NCBI GenBank assembly: GCA_019096155.1
Contig: JAHCVI010000006.1
Span: 2,224,906 to 2,288,905, forward strand
Origin: Staphylotrichum longicolle
Lineage: Eukaryota; Ascomycota; Sordariomycetes; Sordariales; Chaetomiaceae
Reading direction: 5' to 3'
DNA: 64,000 nucleotides
This document shows positions 22,758-34,566 of the stretch, piece after piece; positions within the stretch are counted from its first letter, which is position 1, and each line of letters opens with the position of its first letter. Under the pieces are notes generated by a model. It made no database searches and was not told where the DNA came from. It worked only from the letters and a program-made list of their open reading frames with translations. Both the position numbers and the translations under genes were made by a program.

Positions 22758-25700
22758 ATGGCGGACCAACACCCGATGCCGATTGCCATTGTCGGCATGT
22801 CCTGCCGTCTGCCGGGGGACGTGTCGACGCCCGGCGAGTTTTACCGCATGTTATGTCGGAAACGGAGCGGATGGTCGGAGATCCCTCCGGACCGGTTCAA
22901 CCCTCGGGCGTACCACCACCCAAACCCGGACAAGAAAGGTTGCTTCAACTCCGGAGGCGGATATTTTATCAAGGGCGACATATCAATGTTTGATGCCGCC
23001 TTCTTCGACATCACCAAGAAAGAGGCCGAATCGATGGGTAAGTGACACCACACGAGCAGGTGGACCTCAAACTTCTTGACTGATTGACCTGACCCGCAGA
23101 CCCGGCCCAGAGACTTTTGTTGGAGTGTGCATACGAAGCCTTGGAGAATGCCGGCGTTCCCAAAGAGGTGGTCTCGGGGAAAAAAGTGGGCGTGTTTGTT
23201 GGAGGAAACTACAACGAGCATCGGGTTGGTAATCTGCGGGACCTGGACCACATCCCCAGCTTCGACGCCACTGGCAACCAAGGGGCCTTTCTTGCTGGTA
23301 GATTAGCATACTACTTTAATTTGAGGGGCCCTACATTCACCGTCGACACCGCGTGCTCGTCCAGTATGCACGCCCTCCACCTTGCCGTCCAGAGCATCCG
23401 GGCGGGCGAGTCGGAACAGGCCATCGTCGGCGCTTCCCATCTCATCACGCACCCCGACATTTGGGTGTCCATGGGTAAACTTCGTTTGTTTTCGGACGCT
23501 GGCAAGACTTACGCGTTTGACCACCGTGCCAAGTCGGGCTACGCCAGGGGTGAGGGCGCTGGATGCTTGATCTTGAAGCGCTGGCGCGACAACATCACAT
23601 TCTCCGTCATCACCCACACGGGCATCAACCCAACGGACGCACCGTGGGCATTGTTGCCCCGAGCCCAGAGGAGCAGGAAAGCCTGCTAAGGCAGGTCTTT
23701 AACGAAGCCGGCATCAACCCCTGCGACGTCGGGTTTTTCGAGGCCCACGGCACGGGCACAAAAAAGGGCGATCCCATCGAAGCGAGCGCCATCTACAAAG
23801 CCGTGGGGTCCCACTTCACGCGCAACGACCCGCTTCACATCGGGTCAACCAAGCCAAACATCGGCCATCTCGAGTGCGCCAGCGGCGTCGTGTCCATCAT
23901 CAAGTCGGTTTTGATGTTGTACTACGGCTTCATCCTCCCCAACGCCGACTTCGAGCGGGTGAACGAGGCAATTCCCTTGGACAAGTGGAACATGCGCGTG
24001 GCCACTTGGCAGCGGCCGTGGCCCGCTAAGCGCAAGTACGTCTGCGTCAACAACTTCGGCTTCAGCGGCTCGAACTCGACTTGTGTCCTGAGCGCCGCCC
24101 CTCAAATCAGGGGTCTCGAGGTCGCCAGCAGCGTGTGCTACAGCCCCCTCAGGCTCTTTGTCCTCTCGGCCAACGATGAGACGGCGCTGCGCAACTCGAT
24201 CAAGAAGATCGGAATCTGGATCGAGCAGCACGCGAAGCTGTACCAGACCACCATGCCGCGAAACCTGGCATACACGCTCTGCCAGCGCAGATCCCACCTC
24301 CCATGGCGCGTGGCGGTCGTCGCCGGTATGTGCAGTGACGTCGCCAGCGCCCTGAACAGCCACGAAGCTGTCCCCGCCCGCGCCCCCAGCGATCCCCCCC
24401 GACTGGCCTTCGTGTACACGGGCCAAGGAGCCCAGTGGTTTGCCATGGGTCGGGAACTCCTCAAGACGCATCCCGTGTTCTTTGAGGCCATTTCCCGAGC
24501 GGACGCTGCGCTGAAGCAGATTGGGGCCGACTTTTCTGTTCTCGAGGAGCTCCGCCGTGACAAGGCAAGCACAAAGGTCGGCTTGGCCCATATCAGCCAG
24601 CCCGTCTGCAGCGCGATTCAGCTTGCCCTGACGGATCTCTTTGCCTCCTTTGGGATCAGGCCTGCTGCCGTCACCGGCCACTCCAGCGGCGAGATCGGCG
24701 CGGCCTACGCGGCGGGCGCGCTCACGTTTGAGTCCGCCATGGCCGCTGCATACTACCGAGGCCAGGTCATCATTGAGCTGAAGGAGAAGCACCCAGACCT
24801 TAGAGGCTCCATGATGGCGGCGGGCGCGGGCGCAGAAGAGACAGCCCCGCTGCTGGACGAGCTATTTGGACAAGGCGGCCCTCGAGCTGTGGTGGCGTGT
24901 GAGAACTCGCCGTCCTCCATCACTCTGTCCGGAGACGAGGAGGCCGTTGACCGCCTCTGCACCGTGTTCCAGGACAAGGGAGTCTTTAACCGCAAGCTCT
25001 TCGTCGACGTTGCCTACCATTCGCCACACATGAAGCTCATCGCCGAGTCGTACCTCGACAGAGTGCGCCACATCCAGGCCCCAGATGACATGGCGTCTTC
25101 TAGCGTCGAGTTCTTCTCGTCGCTCCGCGGCCGCAAGATCAACTTGTGTGAGCTCGGGCCCCAGTATTGGGTCGATAACCTGACACAGGCTGTCCGCTTC
25201 TCGACCTCTGTCCAGCGCCTCTGCACCGAACACTGCCCCGACATCCTCGTCGAGATTGGGCCCCACGCCGCGCTCAAAGGGCCCATCATGCAGTCTCTCA
25301 AGCGCCTCGGTTCCGCAGCGACCAAGATCTCGTACCTCCCGACGTTAGTCCGCGGCGAAGACGCCACGCGCACTTGCCTCGAAACGGCCGGTCAGCTCTT
25401 TGTTCGCGGGTATCCCCTCAACTTCTTCGAGATCAACCACCACCGCGAGGAGGACGAGAAGCCTGAACTTGTCCCGACGCTGTACACGTATCCGTGGTCG
25501 CGACAGAAGTACTGGTACGAGTCGCGGCTCACTCGTCAGCACCGTCTCAAGCCATTCCCGCGGAACGACCTGCTCGGAATCTTGGCTGACTGGTCCAGCG
25601 AGCTGGAGCCAACTTGGCGCAACATTATCCGCACCGAGGACCTGCCCTGGCTCAAGGAATACTTGATCCAGTCTCGCATGGTCTTCCCGGTGGCCGGCTT

Positions 25701-28700
25701 CGTGTCCATGATCATTGAGGCGGCAACGCAGAGCTCGTCAGTGGACTGGATAGACACTGAGAGGCTCGAGATCAAGAATCTCCGAGTTTCGGAGCACCTG
25801 TTTCTCGTTGACGGCCAAGAGTTCGAGATTTTGCTGAGTTTCCGCCCGCTGAAAACGACGGAGGACAGATGCCACGAGTTCCGGATTTGCTCCTACGAAG
25901 CCAGTCGGGGGTGGCTGGAGCACTGCACCGGCAAGGTGGCAGCGACAGCAAACTGGAAGCCCACCTACGCTGCCCTGCCCGATGCTGCAGCAGTTGGCAC
26001 TATGGCCGAGGACGAGGGAACCGGCATGATTTCAGAGGGCTCGTCGAGCCCTAACGACACCGCCTCCGACCTGACGTCTCCGTCCACCAAGGCTCCTTCT
26101 TCGGCAGCCTCGGATTCCGGTAACGGACTGTCAACTCCAGACACGCTGGAGTGGTCGAATCAGTTCTCTGAGCGGTCCAAGTCCAAGTCCCTAGCGGATT
26201 CCCGGACAGCGGTCTACGAATGCCTCGAATCACAGGGCATGTCGTACCCCGTGTCGTTCCAGTCACTGCTCAGTGCGGCGGCAAAAGGAGCCGAAGTGAC
26301 GGGCCAGGCCGCTGTCAGAGAAACGGCCACACACATGCCCTTGGACCACGAGACCCCATACAAGATCCACCCGTCTGTCATTGACGCCATGTTTCAGATC
26401 CCGCTCCTCGGTCCTGGTTACAACGGCGATGGAAAATCTGAGACCGCCTTTCTCCCGTCCTCCATCCGTCACATCAACGTGCACGCTGATTGGAAGCAGG
26501 AGACCGGGGACGGCTTTGCGGTCATTGCGACTCCCGAGTTGCGGACCGCAAGCTTTATGGTCGAGCTCTCTGCCGCCTCCTCAAACTCAGCAGCGTCGGC
26601 TGTGTCCATGGCTGGAGTCGAGTACAAGGCCTTGGAGTCGCCGCCTTGTGTGGCCGCCGAGCCGCGCCAGTTGTGCTTCAAGGTCAATTGGGAGCCACTC
26701 ACGAAAGCCGAACGAGCTGAGGGCGAGACCAAGGATGCAGCCAAGGCTCGTTCAGGAATCGTGGTGGTCACGGAGAGCCAAGAGGGCGCCAAAGACCCTC
26801 TCGTCGCTGCCTTGTGTCGCGATATTGAAGAGCATGTCGGCGTCTCGCCGCAGGTGTGCAAGCTGCTCGCCATTGACGAGTGGGCCAGCTTCTTTGTCGT
26901 CCTCTCTGAGCTGGATAAGCCCATCATGTCCCTTATGACCGAGGACTACTTCGCACAGGTCAAGAAGCTTCTTACGGTGGCGCCGGGTCTGATCTGGCTG
27001 ACCAAAGGAGCCACTCACGCGGCAACCGAGCCGTTGATGAACTTGGCCCTCGGCATGATCCGAACAGCACGCTCGGAGACGAACGCGGTCGCCGCCACGC
27101 TCGACTTGAGCCCGCATTCCAAGCTTCTTGCCGCGGAACGAGCGGCGCTGATCAGGGAGGCATTCGTCTTGTCGGTCCTGTCGGAGAACGAAAACGCGGA
27201 GATGGAGTTCGCCGAGGTGGGCGGAAAGCTTGTTGTGCCGAGGATTGCCCCTGATGAGCACCTCAATCTGGACGTCCATCGGTCTCTCGGCCCTTCTGCT
27301 CCTTACATGCAGAGCTTCCACCAGGAAGGGCGGCAGCTACGCGTTGGTTCCCGGGTGGATACGACCTCTCTTGACGACATCTACTTTGAGGACGTTCCGG
27401 ATGCGCCCCTTGGGGACGATGAGGTGGAAATCAAGGTGGCCGCGAGCGCCATCTCGCAAGACGATATCACGGCAAACAGAGTGGACAAGCCGAGCACCCC
27501 CATCGCTCGCAGCTGCAGCGGCACAGTCACACGTGTCGGCTGCAACGTCAGCGATGTCTGGGAAGGTGCCAAAGTCTGCGCCCTGGCAGAAGGTTCCTTT
27601 GGCACACACGCCCGCGCAAGGGCAAGCAGCGTTGCCGTGGTTTGGAAGTCCCTCAGCATGGCGGCAGCTGCTTGCATTCCCGGACCCATCTTGGCCGCCT
27701 ATTACGCCCTCGTGACAACCGCGAGAGTCCAGGCGGGCGAGCGCGTGCTTATCCAGCTACCTGGGCCGGCCGGCGTGGCCGCGGTCGAGGTCGTGCGGCA
27801 CCTCGGAGCTATCTCGTACGCACTGGTCGAGAGCCAGCCGCAGAGAGAGGCTGCGGAAAAGGCCGGAGTACCGGCCGAGCGCATCCTCGATGCGGGCAGC
27901 ATCTACCTGCGCCAGGAGCTCGACGAGGTGACGCGAGGTGAGGGGATGGAGGTTGTCTTGGCCTTGTCAGGGTGTGAGACGGCCAGGGCGTGGGAGTGTC
28001 TCGCCAACTTTGGTCGGTTCGTCGAGATCAGGACTCCGGGCCCCCACCAGAGGACAAGAGCAGAGCTGGGCGTCAACGCGACATATTCGTCGATCAACAT
28101 GGTCAACATCGCCGCTGCCCGGCCGGTAGCCATGCAGAAGACGCTCACCGATCTTGTGAAGAAGATCGAGGATGGCCTTATCACACCGCCGACCCCCCCG
28201 ACAGTGGTTCCCGTGACCGGGCTGTCCCACGGAATCCAGATGGTGCGGGACGGTGCAGTAGAGTCGGTGATTGCAGCCGCCAGCGATAAGGACGAAGTCA
28301 AGGTAAGTGAAGTGGCCGGGGACTCGGAATGAACGTGATGTATTGGAGTACCTTGCTAACGATGAGGACAGGCTCTGCACAAAGTGCCCCGGTCAATTTT
28401 CCAGTCGGACGGGACGCACCTCATCTTCGGCGGGACGGGCGGCCTCGGGCGGTCCATGACCAAGTTCCTCATCGAGCACGGGGCGCGCACCATCGTGCTG
28501 CTGTCGAGGAGCGGCGGCGGCAAGGAGACAGTCCAGCAGCTCCAGCGAGATATGCAGCGCCATGGTGCCAGGGTCTTGGTAATGACATGCGACGTCAGCG
28601 AGGAGACGCAGGTGTGGCGGCTGTTCGAGGACCTGCAAGGGGCTCTGCCTCCGATTTGCGGTGTGATCCATGCGGCGATGGTGCTTCGGGTGAGTTTCTA

Positions 28701-29562
28701 CTGTTGTGAGAATGACGCCGAGCTTCAGCTGACAAGATTTCAGGACAACTTGATCGAGAACATGTCGTTCGAAGACTATCGCAAGGTCCTCAAGCCCAAG
28801 GTGACGGGTGCGTGGAACCTGCACGCGTGCACGGTGGCGCAGAGGATACCGCTCCAATATTTCGTCATGTTGTCTTCGGCATCAGGCATCTTGGGCAGCC
28901 GCGGACAAGGCTCGTATGCCGCAGGAAACACGTTCCTCGACTCGCTGGTCCAGTACAGAGCGGGAATGGGTCTCCCGGGCACGGCGCTCGACTTGACTGC
29001 GGTGACCGGGGCCGGTTACCTGGCCGAGAACGCCGAGCGGCAGGAAGACATCGTCCGCAACTTTGGCAACGAGACGGTCAGCGAGGAGGAGGTGCTTGCG
29101 CTGCTGTCGGCCGCGGTCCGCGGCGTCTGTGGCCCACAGTGCCTGACGGGGCTGAAGCTGCATCTGGGCAGCGATGGCCAGTGGCCGTACTATGCCAACG
29201 ATGCTCGCTTCGTCAACCTCAAGGCCGAGAGCCTGGCGGCGGCGGAGAAGGAAGGGCTCATGCCCAAGCAGGCCATGTGTGCTGGGAACGCGTTCCGGGC
29301 GGCCAAGTCGGACCAGGAGGCAGCCAGCATCGCGGCGCAGGGTGTGGTGCACAAGCTGTCCGAGGTCTTGACCATCGCGGTGGAGGACCTGGACGTGGCC
29401 AGAAACATCACGTCGTACGGGCTGGACTCGCTCACAGCCATCGAGCTGCGCAACTGGATCGCCAAGGAGCTGCGGGCCAACCTGCAGATCCTGGAGCTCC
29501 TGTCGAGCGGCACCATCAACGACCTTGCGGAGCTCATCGTGCAGAAGACGAGGGCACCGTGA
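22758..29562 (+). CDS. Highly reducing type I polyketide synthase (KS-AT-DH-ER-KR-ACP), frameshift in KS
   Basis: The start is ATG 22758. Introns are 23038-23099, 28303-28371 and 28690-28743. KS has the catalytic Cys (DTACSSS), His (EAHGTGT) and His (KPNIGHLE). The frame changes by one base at about 23630, between THTGINP and NGRTVGIV, and no intron can explain this. AT has GHSSGE (about 24400-25370). In DH (about 25560-26650) the usual catalytic His is replaced: the motif reads PWLKEYLIQSRMVFPVAG, while the second-half Asp is kept (HPSVIDAMFQ). A Ser/Thr-rich linker splits the DH halves. No methyltransferase motifs are seen. A structural pseudo-KR region follows. ER (about 27330-28300) has lost the glycine-rich nucleotide motif (LPGPAGVAAVE instead of an AGGVGQ type). 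KR is intact (FGGTGGLG, then Ser and YAAGN), and ACP has the carrier serine in GLDSLTA. The predicted product would be hydroxylated or keto-rich rather than fully reduced, if the gene is functional at all. Confidence 0.88.
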
Positions 29563-30681
29563 GGCTGAAATGGGAGCACTCCGGCAGGTAATGTGTATTA
29601 GTAGCAGTGTACGGGACCTGGTAGTTAGCACCTCGGGGGCTTTGGCTTCACTAAACACACGGCAGTCGGGAGGCTCCGCATTAAAAGCTCACTCATCGGC
29701 AAGTCCTCTGTCGCACGCTGGCGACTGACTGCCCTCGTGTACGGATCGGTGGGAATTGGTTGTTTGTGTGGACATTCTGAGGGTAGAGAGACGGAAACCC
29801 GCGTGCTGAGGAGATCGCTCACATCGAAGGTTGACGGCCTGGATGTGCACCAGTGCGTCAGTCACCCAACGGAACGGACAGGGCAGGCATGGGCTGAAGA
29901 TTTGGCAACTGGACCCACCATGGCCCACCGCAGGCGGTGCTCCGCTACTTTCCAGACTTGGCTCGCCTGGCCAGATCGGGCAGCAACAGACTGGCTTTGA
30001 TGGGCGATCATCCGGATTCCCGTCTGCTGGCTCGGGCGGGGACAGGCACTCGGAAACCACAGCGAAAAGCCAACCCTGGTGTTGATTGACTGAACCACTC
30101 TCGCCCATGACATTTCAGGCTTCAGTCTGAGTTGCCATCGCCATTGCCATCGCGATCGCCAACGCGTTCAGCACAGCCTCCCAGCGATGACGACTGGCTT
30201 GACACTGCCGCGAAGTGCAGGCGACGTCACTCGCCCTCGTTGCCCGATTGTGGCCCGTTGACTGGAGACCCGATCGCGTGGACACCCTGACAACCAAACC
30301 TAACCCCTTCCAGCGCCAGCGGGAGACGCATCGGAGCCCCCACCCTCTGAGGGAAGCTTAGCTGGAAGCAACTGCAGGGAACGAGTCGGTGTGACACCTG
30401 TCTCTAATTTCGACACTTCTCTGACCCATTTCTTGTTTGTGCGGTTTCTGGTTTACACGACCAGGCATTTCGGCACTTGCTCTGCACGACATCCCTGGAC
30501 CCCGCCGCCCTGGAATTGCACAGATCCCTGCTGCCGCCGAGCCTGGCATTCCGAAACCACGGTAACCGTCCACGCCGTCGTGGGGACGGTTTGAAGCTTA
30601 GCTCCACTTTTCGGGACCCCCAGCACCAAACCGACAACTTCCTGTGAGCTTCAACACTGCAACCCCCCCAGACTGCCGAGA
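29563..30681. other. Intergenic, edge of the polyketide locus
   Basis: About 1.1 kb between the PKS stop and the next start. No gene motif is seen. A short run of gccatcgccattgccatcgc-type microrepeats lies near 30133-30160. Confidence 0.5.
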
Positions 30682-32728
30682 ATGGCGGCGAAGCCGCAGC
30701 GGGAAGCGAGGTCGCTGTCGACCATCAACTATCTTGCGGCAAACCCTCCGCAGTATCCGTATCATCCAGAAGTGCGCGAGTCGCTTACTTTGTACATCTC
30801 GCGGGTGCCCGGCACCCAAGGTGCGTCCTCCCGTCGAGCTCGCCTCGCCATGCAACCGCTGCTGACCGTTGCCCAGACATCATCCTTTCCACCTTTAGGC
30901 CGCAGAAGAAGAATGTGACCGGCGAGGATATCGCAAACTCCCTGTACTATGTGCACCTTGACTCACCCGAAGATGGGCTCCTGGGCGCCCCGCACACTCA
31001 GGAAAGGGTTGTCTCGCCTCGATCAAGTGGTGAGAGTGCGAGGAGCGCAATTCCAAGGAAGCCGGTGCCTGCATCTGCGAAAATTCAGAGGCCTGAAACC
31101 ACCAGCGGTGCCACGCACAGTGGAAGCTCTCCGCCGGTAACTGCACCTCCTGGCGCTGTTTTTCGGGGCCAAACCCTTGGGAACCTCGCGCCTCCTCCCA
31201 ACCTGCTGCCGCAACCAGAAGCTGGTACGGTTGAAGGGTATCGGGAAAACCCAATGTTTCGCAAACGACGGTCAGGAGGACCGTCAGACATGCCGGATCA
31301 AGTACTTGCCCGGCTGGCGCCGGGAGGCGGCCCGATCCAGCGAAAAGCCGTGAGTCCGAGCTCAGCAAGCGCACCGATGAGAAGCCCCGGCGGCGACATC
31401 AGTGTGTCCTCCGACCTGAATGCACAGGTACGACCCGTAACGCCAACACAACCGCGAACATTGGCCCCACCCCTGGGCGGACAGGCGGTGCATATCACCT
31501 CGCCGGGTTCACCGTTGCGCCCGGACAGGACCCCATCACCGGGCAGGGGTCGCCGCCCGTCATCCGTGTCATTCTCGCTCACGATTATCCGGCGTGACCC
31601 TACCTCCGGAACCCAATGCAATGTCGGAAAGGTCTCGTCTTTCCAGACGAACGTGCCGACGCCGGACGCTGCCGACCCAGGCATCGACCCCGACAATATG
31701 GAGGCTTGCTCGTGCACGCGCAAAAAGTCGGCATCCACATTGAGTCTTCGGGATATGCAAAATATCGCGACATGCCCAGCCGCGCAGAGGTGGATGCCCT
31801 CCGGCCAACTTCCGGCCACTCGTTCACGCAGCAAGGGATGCAGGCCCTTACAGCGGCGTCGGGAAGAGAGAGATCGTCGTCACTCAAGCCAGCATGGGGC
31901 TCATCTGACGAGGGCTTTTTGCGCCAGGTTGTCATGTCCTACGGCGCCAGCTGGTCCTCGAATTTCAAGAAAGCATTCCAGCGCAAGGACCGCCCCGACA
32001 GTCCCGTCCATGCAGCCAGCACTTCGCCCGAGAACCCAGCGGTCCCCAGGTCTTTGCATGCGCGGCATGGCAGTGCCTCAACCATCGGTTCTGTCGACTC
32101 GGCCGACGGCAGCACCTCGCCCCCGCTCATTACCCATCCGGGGCCTGGGTTGAAACCAAAGGGCTACGTCTTCCTCAGTCCCTGGAACGGGCGGTGCGAG
32201 TTCCGCACGAGCACCAACGGGCGGAGCCTGAAACTGCGCCATGTCCTCGACCCGGCGAGCGCAAGGATTGATCCCCGGGAGGTCGCGCAGAGCATTCGGG
32301 ATGCACAAGCAATGGGCCGTTCACGCGGCGACGAGCTCACGTCAGCCATACTCGGCGCCAAGCCCGTCAGCGAGCTGCGTTTCAACTTGCCGAATGGCGG
32401 GCACCACCGCGCATCAGAGCGAGACGGCGCGTCCAAGAGCGGGCGATGGGATGGAAACCATCTGTCGGGGCATTTGAGCAAACTCTTGCACCACAGATCA
32501 CGGAGCAGCGACGAGGAGTCGGATGACGAGGACGACGACTACGGCGATGACGGACACAACACGCCCATGGATTTGAGTCTGGGAAAGGAGCATGCCGGGG
32601 GTGGGAACAGGGGCAAGCGGGCCAAGCTGGGGAAATTGATCATCCACGACGAAGGGCTGAAGATGTTGGACTTGGTCGTGGCTGCAAACGTCGGGGTGTG
32701 GTGGACCACGTGGGGGCGCATGTTGTAG
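30682..32728 (+). CDS. Conserved uncharacterised Ser/Pro-rich fungal protein
   Basis: The start is ATG 30682. Exon 1 is 30682-30820 and exon 2 starts at 30877 (56-nt intron, phase 1). The N-terminus (AAKPQREARSLSTINYLAAN) and the first block after the intron are well ordered. A long Pro/Ser-rich region then leads to LTIIRRDPTSGTQCNVGKVSSFQ. At about 31700-31730 the sensible frame shifts by one. From there a different frame gives IHIESSGYAKYRDMP, RQVVMSYGASWSSNFKKAF, GYVFLSPWNGRCEFRTSTNG and a lysine-rich block ending in KLIIHDEGLKMLDLVVAANVGVWWTTW. The ordered blocks on both sides suggest one conserved protein that is broken by an indel or, less likely, contains a missed intron. I do not recognise a family with known function. 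There is no signal peptide, and the acidic and basic tracts suggest a nuclear or cytoplasmic protein. Confidence 0.65.
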
Positions 32729-33277
32729 ATGAATTGCAGATAGATACCCACTTGGTTGCGGAAAAAGAATGTGTCAATTTCAGGTTCTTAAGTTGGCAGA
32801 AGAGACTGTGCAACTTCGATGCCGACGTCCGTTGTGCTTTGTTGGTGAGGAGAGAGAGCCTCAAGGGGCCTTGCTTGCATGAGGTCGCGAGGTCACGTGC
32901 TGCCGCCATCAGACCCACACTGGCCAGCTTCGCCAATCAAAGCCCGCGAAATGTAATCGTGCTGGTGGCTTGCTCCAAATCCCGAAAGCTCGCCGCAGCT
33001 CTCTGGAATCCAAAGACGTCAAGTGCCATCTGGGTGCTCAGCGAGTCGCCTCCCACTCCCCGCTCCCCGTTCACCTCCCAATATCGGCCAAGGTCGACCA
33101 GTTCCATTCAATTGGCTTGGCAGACTGCGAGGTCGACGCCTTTCCCAACACTTTGCAGCTCAGTCGGGTGTGCGCGAAAAGTGTCACGACCGCCGCCGAC
33201 GACGACCACTTCCACAACAAATCCGCTCAGAGCTCGATCCTCTCGCCCTCCCCAGAGCGCCACCGAGAACTGCAACG
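32729..33277. other. Intergenic, promoter of the complex I subunit gene
   Basis: 550 bp between the stop of the Ser/Pro-rich protein and the next ATG. It contains the 5' flank of the 23-kDa subunit gene. No other feature is seen. Confidence 0.5.
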
Positions 33278-34160
33278 ATGAATGCGAAATCGGCCGTCTC
33301 GATGGCCGCGCGCCAGATGCCCCTCGTCCGCCTCCCGTCGACCGCGATTCGCACGATTCCCTCGCAGGTCCTGATCGCAAGGAGAGGCTATGCAACGCCA
33401 GCGGGCCCCCCGCCCAAGAACTTCCGTCTGAGGCCGCCGACCGAGTGGGATCAAGAGAAGGAGAGCACGTTCGACAAGGTGGGGAAGTACTTCCTCCTGA
33501 CCGAGATGATGCGGGGCATGTACGTGCTCATGGAGCAGTTCTTCCGACCGCCGTGAGTATTGCCCGAGGACCATGCCTGTTGACTTTCTGGAGGACGCAA
33601 GCTGACATGGTCGCCAAAGCTACACCATTTTCTACCCATTTGAGAAGGTACGGTAAAGACCAGCAGCGGGCTGGGAGCATGGGCTTCAAGGGTTCAGGCT
33701 TCGCCATTGATGCATAACTGACCAGCTCACAGGGGCCTATCTCCCCTCGCTTCCGCGGTGAGCATGCTCTGCGCCGCTACCCGTCGGGCGAAGAGAGGTG
33801 CATTGCTTGCAAGCTGTGCGAGGCCGTCTGCCCTGCGCAAGCCATCACCATCGAGGCCGAGGAGCGTGCCGATGGCTCAAGGAGGACGACCCGCTACGAT
33901 ATCGACATGACCAAGTGCATCTACTGCGGCTTCTGCCAGGAGTCATGTCCCGTCGACGCCATCGTCGAGTCTCCCAACGCCGAGTATGCGACCGAGACCC
34001 GCGAGGAGCTGCTCTACAACAAGGGTACGGCACCCCATGCGTGCAAACGCCCGCTACGCCAGACAGTGCTAACATGGTCACAGAGAAGCTTCTCTCCAAC
34101 GGAGACAAGTGGGAGCCGGAGCTGGCGGCTGCCATCCGTGCCGATGCTCCTTACAGATAA
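33278..34160 (+). CDS. NADH:ubiquinone oxidoreductase 23-kDa (TYKY/NDUFS8) subunit
   Basis: Four exons fit in frame: 33278-33552, 33620-33647 (28 nt), 33733-34024 and 34084-34160, encoding 223 residues. The N-terminus is a mitochondrial targeting sequence rich in Arg, Ala and Ser with a likely cleavage region before RRGYATPAG. Two ferredoxin-type clusters bind the N6a/N6b 4Fe-4S centres: ERCIACKLCEAVCPAQA and TKCIYCGFCQESCPVDA, each C-x2-C-x2-C-x3-C-P. The protein carries electrons inside the peripheral arm of complex I toward ubiquinone. The length is normal for the family and no lesion is seen. The mitochondrial acyl carrier protein, another complex I component, is encoded 406 bp downstream on the same strand. 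Confidence 0.96.
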
Positions 34161-34566
34161 AGGACGTGAATAGAGTGTTTCTGGAGGAAGCTGGGGCCGT
34201 GAGCCGTAAATTTGTAGACAGAGCTGTACATATCACAATCATGCGAGCCAAAAAGCAATCCTTTACTTTGTCGCCCTCTAAAACCGTCCTTCTGCGTGTG
34301 CCGACTCTGGCCAGAGAACCTCCGAGGCCTGGCTGTCGACGAAGATCACGTGATTAGCACGGACCACCTCCACCTGGGCTTGGCGCTTGTTCCGAGCTCC
34401 CAGTGCATCCTGCATCTCGGCGAGAAATTTATCGTCATCTTGCTGCTTCCTGCAACCGACAGCATCCGCCCTCCCTTCGATTGCACCCGCGAGACAACGT
34501 CGAGCCGGCCCAATTGCGATCCTCACGACGGCCAAGCCCCCCATCAATCCGACCACCACAGCCACC
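34161..34566. promoter_or_regulatory. Short spacer with the acyl carrier protein promoter
   Basis: 406 bp between two co-oriented mitochondrial genes. The ATG of the downstream gene sits in a favourable gccaccATG context. No further motif is assigned. Confidence 0.5.

Noticed and set aside
23570..23640. An intron to explain the KS frame change
   Set aside because: The conserved residues on both sides of the shift are contiguous, so there is no room for an intron.
23845..24792. Long minus-strand frame opposite the PKS
   Set aside because: Mirror of a strongly biased KS/AT coding region. The plus strand carries the catalytic motifs.
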